From contig CAWHVG010000005.1 in assembly GCA_963832725.1 (NCBI GenBank), positions 2,976,001 to 3,040,000 on the forward strand: a DNA stretch of 64,000 bases. Direction: 5' to 3'. Every line of letters starts with the position of its first letter. The first letter of the stretch is position 1. The DNA is from JAEZBP01 sp963832725. GTDB lineage: Bacteria; Myxococcota_A; Polyangia; Polyangiales; Sandaracinaceae. Made by a program: the position numbers and the translations under genes. Below are positions 19,964 through 28,588 of this stretch, in pieces. The notes under the pieces are model-generated. The model was not told where the DNA came from. It worked only from the letters and a program-made list of their open reading frames with translations, and did no database searches.

Positions 19964-21198
19964 GTGGAGCGATTCGAGCTCCTTCGGGAGATCGAGTCGA
20001 AGCGCGTCACCGGCGTGCTCCGCTTCGAGTCCGGCGAGGTGCGCGGCGAGATTGTGCTCTACGGCGGTGAGATTGCCGTCGAGCAGGAGCCCCGCGACGA
20101 TGGTGAGGACCCGGTCGACCTCCTCCTCGCGCTCGGCCCAGGTCGCTACGAGGTGCATCAGCGGCTGCCGCCGCTCTCCGTCTCGCGGGGAGACGACCAC
20201 ACCAAGCGCGGAACGCTCGCGGTGCACGTGCCGGCGGACCTGATGAGCTACTGCGAGCACGCGGGGCTCTCGGGCACGCTCGAGCTGCGCCATCGAGGGC
20301 ATCGCGCGGAGGCGATTTACGACGCCGGCGAGCTCTTGGCGATCGAGCTCGACGGGCAGGGCGAGGCGGACCTGTCGGAGGTCTTCGCCTGGGAAGAGGG
20401 CAAGTTCGAGATTGTCCTCGACCCGAAGGTGCCGGCCGAGTTCCGTGAGGACGAGGCGCCCACGTTGGAGCGGCCGGCCGCGCCGAGGCGGCGCGAGGAC
20501 ACGCGGCAGTTTCTGCGGGTGGTCGAGATGGCGCTGGCCGACGTCGTTCACGAGAGCGAGCGGGCGCGCTCGCCGACGCGTACCAGCCCGCCGCTGCCAC
20601 CGCCTCCGAAGGCGCGCCCGCGGCCACGGACCTTGCCGCCGCCGAGTCGCCGGCGCGACGAGCAGACCGTCCGGCTCATCTACCTCGGAGGCGATCCTCC
20701 CGAGGTGCGCGACGACGCGAGCACACGACACGTATCCAAGGGCGACGCCGAGCTCGCCCTGACCGAGGCCCGGCCCGAACGACGGCGGGCCGCCCTCCCG
20801 GAGCCCCGAGAGATGGCAGACGAAGAGAAGAACGACGAGGCCGAAGAGACCGGCGACCAAGCGGCTCCTGGCGAGCTTTCCGAGAGCGACGCCTCCGCAG
20901 GCGAGAATGAAGCGGAGAGCGCCGAGGTCTCGGCGAGCGAGTCGGCGGACGCGAACGACGGGGAAGGCGCTGAAGGCTCGGAGAGCGAGACGGTGGATGC
21001 CGCCGCGAACCCGGACGACGCGGAGAGCGCCGAAGCCGGGGAGAAGCGCACGCCGAGACCTCTCCGGCCGGGAAGAGCGCGTCGCCTCCCGTGCGACCGG
21101 CGGTGGCGGTGGCGGGGGCGGTCGGGTGGAGCCTGGGCTTCATCCTCATCGCGCTCGTCATCCTCGCGGTGCTCGCTCACCTACCTCCCGTGCAGTAG
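19964..21198 (+). CDS. DUF4388-type protein with disordered linker and C-terminal membrane anchor (frame break near 21038)
   Basis: Residues 1-~160 (MERFELLREIESKRVTGVLR onward) form a PATAN/DUF4388-like fold seen in myxobacterial and cyanobacterial regulators. A Pro/Arg-rich segment follows, then a long Asp/Glu/Ser/Ala acidic linker. One base missing in the G-run at 21038-21041 breaks the frame. Repaired, the protein continues to a single hydrophobic helix (GWSLGFILIALVILAVLAHL) and stops at 21198, about 411 residues in all. The GTG start at 19964 follows a purine-rich AAG. The tail-anchored layout suggests a cytoplasmic sensor or assembly domain tethered to the inner membrane. It sits directly upstream of the Omp85 operon. 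Confidence 0.7.
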
Positions 21199-21246
21199 GG
21201 TGCGCCGCCGTCGGGGGCACGAGATGGCGGCCTGCCGGCGAAGCGG

Positions 21247-23264
21247 ATGAGTGCGCGCGCGACCATCGTCCTCGGGTTGCTCTGGCTGGCGCCCTGCGTC
21301 GCGATGGGGCAGGCGCCGGAGCGCCCGATTCGAGGCGGCCAGGTGGGGGACGCCGGGTCCGCTTCGCGCGGAGCACGGAACCGACGCTCGCTGCGGAGTC
21401 CCGCCGCTCGCTCCGATGACACCGCGCGCGGAGCGGCAGACCGACGCCTCGATTCGGATGAAGCGGAGGACGCCGACGCGGCGACGGCGCATCCGCCGAC
21501 CACCGAACGCGCTGCTTCCGATAGCCCAGCACACGACGGCGAAGTCATCCCGAGCGCGCCAGCGGACCCGTCGAGCGGAGACGTGAGGGAGGGCTCGAGA
21601 GGTGCCGGCGACGGATCGAGTGGCGCGAGCGACTCGGGCCGCGCCGGGTCGGAGGGTGCCGGAGCGGACGGATCGAGTGAGCCGAGCGGACCGGAGGTGA
21701 GCGGCGACGCCGACGAGGGACCGAGCGGGGAAGGCTCGAGCGGCGACGGAAGCGAAGGATTCGAGCGGTGCCGGATTGGGCGAGTGACGCCACCGGGGGA
21801 ACGAGTGGGGAGGGCTCGAGCGGGGACGCCAGCGAGGGCTCGAGCGGGGACGCGAGCGACTCGGCGGACGCGAGCTTCTTCGAGGACGTCCGCTACCTGC
21901 TCGAGCGCGTCGAAGTGCGCGGGAACACGAAGACCGACACCGGCCTCATCCGGAGCTTCGTGCCGCTCCGGCCGGGCGAGGTCCTCGACGTGGAGGAGCC
22001 GCGCGTCGAGTCGATCCGATGGCGGCTGCTCGCGACGGGGTGGTTCGACGACGTACGCCTCAGCGTCGAGCGTGGGAGCCGGCGCGGCTATGTCGTGCTC
22101 GTCGTCCAGGTCACCGAGCGCAACACGTTCACGGTGCGCGGGCTGACCCTCGGGTTCGCCGAAGGCGTCCTCAGCAGCAGCGATCCCAACACCCAGATCA
22201 ACCCCTACCTCGGCATCACGCTCTCCGAGCTGAACCTCTTCGGGACCGGCGTGGCCGTGGACGCCACGGCGCTCGTCTCCTACCCGCAGCAGGGCTTCCG
22301 CGTCCGGAGCGGTGTCGCGAGCCTCTTCGGCAGCGACTGGGGCCTGAGCGGGATGCTCATGTTCAACAACGGGCGGGAGTTCTTCGGGAACGACGACGTC
22401 CTCGTTTCGGTCGACTCCTGTCCCACCGCCTCCACCATGCCCTGCGCGGAGGGACGCAACGCCGTGGTCCGCTACCGGCGCTATGGCGGCAGCCTCGGCA
22501 CCGGCACCGACCTCGGGACCACGCTGCGCTTCACCCTCGACTATCACCTGGAGGCCGTCGAGGTGCTCGACCGCCCGGCCGCCGCCAGCCGCACGCGCGG
22601 CACCGAGATCGTGCCCATCGATTTTTCGATCCACGACGGCCTGAGCTGGATCAGCGCGTTGCAGCTCGGGCTGGTCGATGACGAGCGCGACCAAGCGGGC
22701 ATGACCAGTCAGGGCCGCTTCGCGTTCGTCCGCGCCGACCTGAGCAGCATGCTGCTCGGCTCGAGCTACGACTTCGTGCGTCTCCAGGCCGGGTGGCGCG
22801 AGTGGGTTCGTCTGCCGGAGGCGCATCACACGCTGCGACTCGGGGCCTTCGTCGGCGCCGCGGTGGGCGACGTTCCCTTCTTCTACAAGTTCTACGTCTC
22901 CGATCTGAGCGATCCGATCCCCTCCCGTGTGCTCGAGCTGAACCTCGATCGTCGTGGTCCACGAAACCTGCTCGGGACGTCGATCCAGGAGATGCGCGCC
23001 CAGGAGCTGGCGGCGCGCGTCGACATCGAATACTCGCTTTGGCTCTACGAGGGTGGCGATGGTCTGCGCGCCGTGCAGATCTACGGGCTCGTCGGGCTCT
23101 ACGCGCTGGCCGACGCGAAGGACCTGCAGCTCGCCATCCCCGGCTACTCGGGCTTCGCGCGCGTGCCGGTCGACCTCACCTTCGACGTCGGCGTGCGCTT
23201 CGACACGGTGGTCGGCGTCTTCCAGCTCGGCTTCTCCAACCTCTTGGGGTTCATCTCGCTGTGA
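21247..23264 (+). CDS. Omp85/BamA-superfamily outer-membrane barrel with a single POTRA and a long Ser/Gly linker (frame breaks near 21758)
   Basis: About 671 residues. The signal peptide (ends ...VAMGQ) is followed by ~190 residues of Arg/Asp/Ser-rich low-complexity sequence with repeated EGSSGDAS-like units. One POTRA-like module comes next (LLERVEVRGNTKTDTGLIRS ... FDDVRLSVERG), then a C-terminal beta-barrel ending in the aromatic-final strand FQLGFSNLLGFISL. The frame breaks between 21758 (GATTC) and ~21785. Two extra bases restore an EGSSGAG...ASDATGG linker. It would insert or secrete proteins or lipids at the outer membrane. It is the first gene of a four-gene operon, and its stop overlaps the next start. 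Confidence 0.8.
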
Positions 23265-23896
23265 GGTGGATTGCGATCAGCTTGGCGCTCTCGGTCGCCC
23301 TCGGTCCGGCCCTCGCTTCGGCGCAGGAGGGAGACGTCGGACAGCGGCGCGTCGGCGTGCGCTGGCGCGATGGCGTCCCCGAGGTGGATTTCTCCGCCGC
23401 CGACCTCGCCAGCCGCTCGGTGCGCCAGAAGCTCCAGAGCGGGCTGGCGCAGACCTTGGTGATGCGTGTCTATGCCTACCGCGAGGGCGGGCAGCCGGTG
23501 GCGATGGCGCCGCGCTCGTGTCGGGTGATCTACGATCCCTGGCAGGAGATCTATCGGGTTCAGGTGCAGGGCCCGGCCGGGGATCACGTCGAGTCCATCC
23601 GCGCGCTCGACGACGTGGTGCAGCGCTGCCTGATCGCCCGGCACCTGCCGGTCGGGGGCGCGGACGTGTATCGCGGGCTCTCGCATCAATCCGTCTACTT
23701 CGCGGTCCTCCTCGAGATGAACCCGCTCTCCCCGGAGACCGTCCACCGGCTCCGGCGCTGGCTCGCGCGCCCGGCTGGCGGAGGCGTCGGGCAGGAGGCG
23801 TTCTTCGGTTCTTTCGTCAGCCTCTTCGTCAATCGGAGGATCGGCGCCGCCGAGCACACGCTCCGCTTCCGCTCGCAGGTCGTGAGGGTGCCGTGA
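23261..23896 (+). CDS. DUF4390-type periplasmic protein
   Basis: 211 residues with a signal peptide ending ...LASAQ and then a beta-rich domain that fits DUF4390 (VDFSAADLASRSVRQKLQSG, then a VMRVYAYREGG segment). Function is unknown. In many Proteobacteria a DUF4390 gene stands immediately before an NtrY-type kinase, exactly as here. GTG 23261 overlaps the preceding TGA (GTGA junction), and the next gene starts the same way, so translation is coupled. Confidence 0.8.
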   Translation: MRWIAISLALSVALGPALASAQEGDVGQRRVGVRWRDGVPEVDFSAADLASRSVRQKLQSGLAQTLVMRVYAYREGGQPVAMAPRSCRVIYDPWQEIYRVQVQGPAGDHVESIRALDDVVQRCLIARHLPVGGADVYRGLSHQSVYFAVLLEMNPLSPETVHRLRRWLARPAGGGVGQEAFFGSFVSLFVNRRIGAAEHTLRFRSQVVRVP

Positions 23897-25413
23897 GGCT
23901 GGGCCGGTTCGAGCGCCGGATCCTCGCCGCGATGATCGCGCTGGCGCTCGTGACCCTCGGCGGCGCGCTCTGGTTCGGCCAGGGCGCCGTGAGCGAGGCC
24001 TACCGCGTGGGCGTGAACCGCCGCGTCCTCGAGCAGCTCGAGGGCTCGCTGACCGTCTACCGGCGGCATCTGGTGGCGTTGCGCGAAGACGCGGAGCGGA
24101 CGGCGGACGCGGTGGCGTTCGATTGCCGCGCCGACGCCGCGCTGCAGGCGGGGGATCGCGCCGGCTTGGGCCGCTTTCTGGAAGGCGCGCTCGACCGTTA
24201 TCCCAACGTCGCGCGGGTCGAGGTCGAGGACGCGGGTGGCGCGGTGGTGGCGCGGGCGTCGCGCGGTTCGCGGCTCGACGAATCCCGGAATCGATTGCTG
24301 ACCTTGGACCGTCCGAGCGGGCTCGGCGGCCGGGTGCGGGTGACGGTGGCGACCGAAGCGGCCGCGTTCCGCGAGTACCAGCAGGCCGGCGAGCTGGTCG
24401 AGGTGTACCGGCGCCTCTTCGCCGGCGCGACCTACGTCTCCAACTTCTACCTCGGCATCTACATCGCGTTCTTGTTGAGCGTGACGGTGGTCGCCCTCGC
24501 CGTCGGCATCATCGTGTCCCGCCGCGTGACGCGCCGCGTCGCCGTGCTGGCGGAGGCCACCGAGCGGGTCGGACGCGGGGATCTCTCCGTGGAGGTGCCC
24601 ACCGACGGACGCGACGAGATTGCAGAGCTCACCCGCGCGTTCAACGCCATGGTCGCGGACATCCGGGAGAGCCGCGACCGGATCGAGTACCTGCAGCGCA
24701 TCGGGGCCTGGCAAGAGTTCGCGCGGCGGCTGGCCCACGAGATCAAGAACCCGCTCACGCCGATCCAGCTCGCCGTGCAGGAGGTTCATCGCCGCTACGA
24801 GGGCGACGACGCGCGCTTCCGCCGCACCCTCGACGATGCGGCGGCGATCGTGGACGAGGAGGTCACCACGCTCCGGCGACTGGTGGGCGAGTTCAGCGAG
24901 TTCGCGCGCCTTCCGGTGGCGGCCCTGGAGCACGCCGACCTCGGGAACTTCGTGCGCGAGGCGCTCCGCGGCGTGGATCCAGCGGCGCTCCTGCCCAGCG
25001 ATCTGGTCGACGCGACGCCGCCCCGGCTCACGCTGGAAGTGGCGAACGAGGGGATGGACGTGCACATCGATGCCCAGATGCTGCGCCGAGCGCTCGACAA
25101 TCTGGTGCGCAACGCCGTGCAGGCCGTCGCCGCCGCCGGACCGGACGACGGAGGCCGCGTCATCGTGGCGGCGCGCCTCGATCGCGGCGGCGCGTTGCTC
25201 GAGGTCCGGGACGACGGTCCCGGGATTGTCCCCGAAGCGCGGGCGAGAGTCTTCGACCCTTACTACACCACCAAGGGTGACGGGACGGGGCTCGGGTTGG
25301 CGATCGTGAAGAAGGTGGTCTTGGAGCACGGCGGCTCGATCGACTGTGGCGCCGCGCCCGAAGGTGGGGCGGCGTTCCGCATCCGGCTCCCCGTCGCTGG
25401 AGGGTCCGCGTGA
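23893..25413 (+). CDS. NtrY-like membrane sensor histidine kinase
   Basis: 506 residues. Two membrane helices (~8-28 and ~190-212) bracket a ~150-residue extracytoplasmic sensor region. A HAMP domain (SRRVTRRV ... AFNAMV) follows, then the H-box RRLAHEIKNPLTP with phosphoacceptor H282, N-box NLVRNAVQA, and ATP motifs DDGPGI and GTGLGLAIVKK. It resembles NtrY in architecture and in following DUF4390, but no NtrX-like response regulator is adjacent; the next gene is a thioredoxin. The GTG start overlaps the upstream stop by 4 bp. Confidence 0.87.
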   Translation: MRLGRFERRILAAMIALALVTLGGALWFGQGAVSEAYRVGVNRRVLEQLEGSLTVYRRHLVALREDAERTADAVAFDCRADAALQAGDRAGLGRFLEGALDRYPNVARVEVEDAGGAVVARASRGSRLDESRNRLLTLDRPSGLGGRVRVTVATEAAAFREYQQAGELVEVYRRLFAGATYVSNFYLGIYIAFLLSVTVVALAVGIIVSRRVTRRVAVLAEATERVGRGDLSVEVPTDGRDEIAELTRAFNAMVADIRESRDRIEYLQRIGAWQEFARRLAHEIKNPLTPIQLAVQEVHRRYEGDDARFRRTLDDAAAIVDEEVTTLRRLVGEFSEFARLPVAALEHADLGNFVREALRGVDPAALLPSDLVDATPPRLTLEVANEGMDVHIDAQMLRRALDNLVRNAVQAVAAAGPDDGGRVIVAARLDRGGALLEVRDDGPGIVPEARARVFDPYYTTKGDGTGLGLAIVKKVVLEHGGSIDCGAAPEGGAAFRIRLPVAGGSA

Positions 25414-25988
25414 GCGAGACCCGCGAGCGCCGGACGCTCTGGATCCTCGGCGGTCTGCTCGCCGTCACGGTCGTGGTGATGCTGGCTGCCGGTAGCCAGC
25501 TCTTCGGCCTCGGCGCCGATGAGCCGCATGGGCCGACCGCCGCGCTCATCGGAGAGCAGGCTCCGCCGATCGATCTGCCTCTCGCGTCGGGCGACGGAGC
25601 CGCCGAAGGGGATCGCGTCGCGCTTCCCGCGCCCGGCAAGGTCGTGCTGCTCGACTTCTGGGCGAGCTGGTGCGGGCCCTGCCGCGCGTCCATCCCGGCG
25701 CTCAACCAGATTCATGAACGATACGGTGAGCGCATCACGATGTACGGCGTGAACATCGAGGCCGAGGTCTCGAGGGAGCGCGCCGGCGCCTCGTATCGCG
25801 AGATCGGTGCTCGCATCGACACCCTCCACGACGACCATTTCCAGGCCCAGTCGGCGTATCGCGTGCAGAGCATCCCCACGCTGGTGATGATCGATCGCGC
25901 CGGAACCGTGCGCTGGGTCGAGACGGGCGTGCCCGATCCCGATGAGCTGGCCGATCATCTCGACGAGTTGTTGGCCTCCGGATCCTAG
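25410..25988 (+). CDS. TlpA/ResA-like membrane-anchored thioredoxin
   Basis: 192 residues. An N-terminal signal-anchor helix (~9-30) is followed by a thioredoxin fold with the redox motif WCGPC (C88, C91) and the cis-Pro segment IPTLVMID. It faces the periplasm and probably keeps cysteines reduced or supports envelope protein maturation. It is the last gene of the Omp85-DUF4390-kinase operon, with its GTG overlapping the kinase stop. The substrate is unknown. Confidence 0.87.
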   Translation: MSETRERRTLWILGGLLAVTVVVMLAAGSQLFGLGADEPHGPTAALIGEQAPPIDLPLASGDGAAEGDRVALPAPGKVVLLDFWASWCGPCRASIPALNQIHERYGERITMYGVNIEAEVSRERAGASYREIGARIDTLHDDHFQAQSAYRVQSIPTLVMIDRAGTVRWVETGVPDPDELADHLDELLASGS

Positions 25989-26098
25989 CTAGCCTGTCGG
26001 GGGAAAACCCACATAATCTCATGGGCTTCGGCTCACTCGACCCGGTCCCGGACGCTCCGCCGAACGTTGACTCGCGTCACTGGAAGCACGACAGCCAG

Positions 26099-26127
26099 TT
26101 GACACCGGCGGCCACAACTGGATAAAT
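26099..26127 (+). promoter_or_regulatory. Promoter upstream of the Fic-like gene
   Basis: A perfect -35 TTGACA (26099-26104) is followed 16-17 bp later by an AT-rich -10 (GATAAAT, 26121-26127), about 100 bp before the gene start. The leader also holds two copies of CCCTGGGAC near 26136 and 26152. Confidence 0.6.
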
Positions 26128-26225
26128 TCGGCCGCCCCTGGGACGGGTGGCCCTGGGACTGGTTAGGGCAGCGTCGTCGAGTCCACGTGGTGGGCGGACG
26201 AGGCCTGCGAGCGGAGGTTGGGCGC

Positions 26226-27005
26226 GTGCAGGCGCAGCGATTGGATCAGAGACTCCACATCCTCCACCGGAGGATGGAGGTCGCGGGTGAGGATTCGCTC
26301 GCATCCTACAACCGTGTCCTCGATCTCTCGTGGGTCTACCATGACTCCGCGCTCGAGGGCGTCGTCTACAACATGGACGAGCTCCGCGCGGCGTTGGACA
26401 ACCAGGCCCCGAGCGACACCTCGCTGGTGCCCGTGTTCGACGAGATCCGCCAGAACAAGGCGGCGATCGAGCTGATCCGGGAGCTGACGGAGAAGAAGCG
26501 GCTCAACCTCTCGCTCGAGGTGATCAAGAAGATCTACTCGACCCTCGCTCCCGAGGAGGTCGAGGGGAAGAGCCCGCCGAAGTACCGCAAGGACATGCCC
26601 GTCCATCGGCTCTACTTCCACGAGATCTCGGCGCCGGAGAAGATCTCCTACAAGATGCGCCAGCTCGTCTCGTGGATGAACTCGGCTGAGACCAAGCGGT
26701 CCACTCACACGCTCCGGCTCGCGGCCAAGGCGCATTATCAGCTCTTGCACATCTACCCCTTCCCGAAGCACAGCGGGAAGGTCGCGCGGCTCCTGATGAA
26801 CCTCGTGCTGCTCCGCGGTGGATACCCGCCGGCTGTCATTCATGCGACGGAGCGCCAGCGATACTACGAGGCGCTCAAGCAGTCCGACAACGCGACGGCG
26901 CGGGTCGTGACCGAGGCGCTGGTGGCGTCGATGGACAGCGCGATCCGCTTCTTCGAGCAGGAAGAGGTCGCTCGCGGCGAAGGCCGTCGCGCGCGCAGCG
27001 CCTGA
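26226..27005 (+). CDS. Fic-domain protein with altered active-site motif
   Basis: 259 residues. Fic enzymes transfer AMP or other phosphate-containing groups to target proteins using H-P-F-x-(D/E)-G-N-G-R-x-x-R. Here the aligned segment is Y177-PFPKHSGKVAR188. The catalytic His position is Tyr, the acid is Lys, and GNGR reads HSGK, while the surrounding fold (LLMNLVLLRGGYPP, RQRYYEALKQSD) is conserved. H175 lies two residues upstream and might substitute. The N-terminal helices include a possible TxxxE/SxxxE-type inhibitory region (YHDSALEGV). GTG 26226 has a GGAGG Shine-Dalgarno 8 bp upstream. It is monocistronic behind its own promoter. Confidence 0.75.
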   Translation: MQAQRLDQRLHILHRRMEVAGEDSLASYNRVLDLSWVYHDSALEGVVYNMDELRAALDNQAPSDTSLVPVFDEIRQNKAAIELIRELTEKKRLNLSLEVIKKIYSTLAPEEVEGKSPPKYRKDMPVHRLYFHEISAPEKISYKMRQLVSWMNSAETKRSTHTLRLAAKAHYQLLHIYPFPKHSGKVARLLMNLVLLRGGYPPAVIHATERQRYYEALKQSDNATARVVTEALVASMDSAIRFFEQEEVARGEGRRARSA

Positions 27006-27021
27006 GCCTCGGAGGAGAGGC

Positions 27022-27618
27022 TCAGCGCTCCTCGAGGTCGCCGCCGGGGAGCAGATCGATCATCGCCCGCGAGATGCGGTCGCCGACGAGCGCGAGCCGC
27101 GGCGCTTTGGCGAAGTCGAGGACGACGAGGACCCGTCCGCCCGCGTCCGAGAGGATGGTGTAGCGAGCCTCCGGGTTCGTTCGCGGCAGGTGCTCGCCCT
27201 CCGTTCCGATCGTGGCCGCGCCCCGCCGTTCCAGCGAGAGGCGCCGCCCCCCAATCGGGAGCGATTCGGGCAGGACACCGGCCGGGACCTCGTCCGTCGG
27301 CCGGAGCGTGGCCAGGTCCTTGGCTTGCTCGTCGAGCTGAGCCAGCCACTCCGAGCTGAGGCCTCCCGGCGTCGGGAAGAGCCGCGCCACGAAGCCCTCT
27401 TCGTTCAGCGCGATCATGCCCGCCAACCAGAGCTCCGTGTCCGCGTAGAGGAGGACGTCGCCGACCCGCAGGCCGCGCGGGCCCTCCTTCACCGCCGCCG
27501 GCGCGCCCGGCGGCTCGTCCCGCCGGTCTTCTTCCGCGTCTCGCCGTCGGACGAAGACACGGGCGCTGGCGGCGCCCGCGAGCACCAGCCCGGCTCCGAG
27601 TAGGAGCTCGACGATCAC
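27022..27618 (-). CDS. Hypothetical membrane-anchored protein
   Basis: 198 residues. One N-terminal hydrophobic helix (IVELLLGAGLVLAGAASARV) and a short charged linker precede a beta-rich domain beginning LRVGDVLLYADTELWLAG, vaguely like DUF4178 proteins. No catalytic motif is seen. Its GTG start overlaps the thiE stop (GTGA), so it is coupled to thiE, although a link to thiamine is not evident. It converges with the Fic gene. Confidence 0.65.
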   Translation of the reverse strand: MIVELLLGAGLVLAGAASARVFVRRRDAEEDRRDEPPGAPAAVKEGPRGLRVGDVLLYADTELWLAGMIALNEEGFVARLFPTPGGLSSEWLAQLDEQAKDLATLRPTDEVPAGVLPESLPIGGRRLSLERRGAATIGTEGEHLPRTNPEARYTILSDAGGRVLVVLDFAKAPRLALVGDRISRAMIDLLPGGDLEER

Positions 27619-28250
27619 CGTTCCCCCTTCGCGTCGAAGGCCATGTGGATGGCCCGCGCCGCAGCCTCGGGATCCTCGGCGTCACAGACGGCCCCGATCA
27701 CCGCCGCCCAGCGTGCGCCGCTCTCGACCACCGCGCCGACGCGGGCTGCGTCGATGCCGCCGATCGCCACCACGGGCAGCGCGCTCTCGCGACAGATGCT
27801 CGCCAATCGGTCGATCCCGACGACGGGTTCCGGGTTCGCCTTGCTGGCGGTCTCGAACACCGGGCCGAAGGCGACGAGATCGGCGCCTTCGTGTACTGCT
27901 CGGCGCGCCTGCGCCTCGTCGTGGGTGGAGCGTCCGATCGCGACGGTGCCGCCCACGATCCTTCGGGCCTCGGCGACGGGCAGGTCGTCCTGTCCGAGGT
28001 GCAGCCCGGTCGCGCCGGTGAGGGCCGCCAGATCCGGACGGTCGTTGACCACGAAGGGCACGCCCGCGCTCCGACAGGCGGCGGCCAGCTCGCGGGCCAG
28101 CGCGAGCGTCCTTCCGTCATGCCCTTCCTTGTGCCGGAGCTGCAACGCGGCGCAGCCACCGCGCAGCACGGCGCGCGCGATCACCAGCGGGTCGCGCCCG
28201 CGGCAGGCGGAGGGATCCACGATCGCATAGAGGCCGCGGGTGGCGTGCAT
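27615..28250 (-). CDS. thiE: Thiamine-phosphate synthase
   Basis: A 211-residue TIM barrel joining HMP-PP and HET-P to thiamine phosphate. Signatures are LQLRHKEG, FVVNDRPDLA, GLHLGQDDLPVAEARR, IGRSTHDEAQA and VAFGPVFETASK with VVAIGGI. ATG 28248-28250 (MHATRGLYAIVDP) gives the standard N-terminus, though the frame is open upstream. No other thiamine gene is present in the window, and no TPP riboswitch is recognised in the upstream 338 bp. Confidence 0.92.
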   Translation of the reverse strand: MHATRGLYAIVDPSACRGRDPLVIARAVLRGGCAALQLRHKEGHDGRTLALARELAAACRSAGVPFVVNDRPDLAALTGATGLHLGQDDLPVAEARRIVGGTVAIGRSTHDEAQARRAVHEGADLVAFGPVFETASKANPEPVVGIDRLASICRESALPVVAIGGIDAARVGAVVESGARWAAVIGAVCDAEDPEAAARAIHMAFDAKGER

Positions 28251-28588
28251 CGCGCGTCGATACCGCCCGTCGCGCTCCGGAGCAAGGCGTCCGGAACGGC
28301 CCCTCGAGTCCTCGCGCTCCCCGACCGTCGTTCTGCTCCGTGATCCACCCTCTTCACGAAATGGAGGCGCACGATGGGTGCAGTCGTGATCGGACGGTTC
28401 ACGCCCGAGCAGTCGGTCACGCCGAGGCTCGCGCTCGGACCCGCAGGCATGAGCGTTCGGACCGTGTGGGATCCGCGGCTCGGGTATCGTCGAGGCGTCC
28501 GCTCGTATCGCATGAGAGTCCAGCGATCTCGGCTCGAGACGACGGGCTTGCCCACCGACGGGGTGGGGGCTGCTAAGCTCCGGCGCCC
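28251..28588. other. Intergenic region between thiE and the DUF2079 gene
   Basis: 338 bp between divergent genes. Only short Arg/Pro-rich frames are present on either strand and none looks like a gene. I see no hairpin, riboswitch or consensus promoter of note. Confidence 0.5.

Noticed and set aside
19136..20860. Long leftward frame extending the 240-residue lipoprotein upstream
   Set aside because: The upstream part is antisense to the DUF4388-type gene. The lipobox-bearing start at 19858 is clear.
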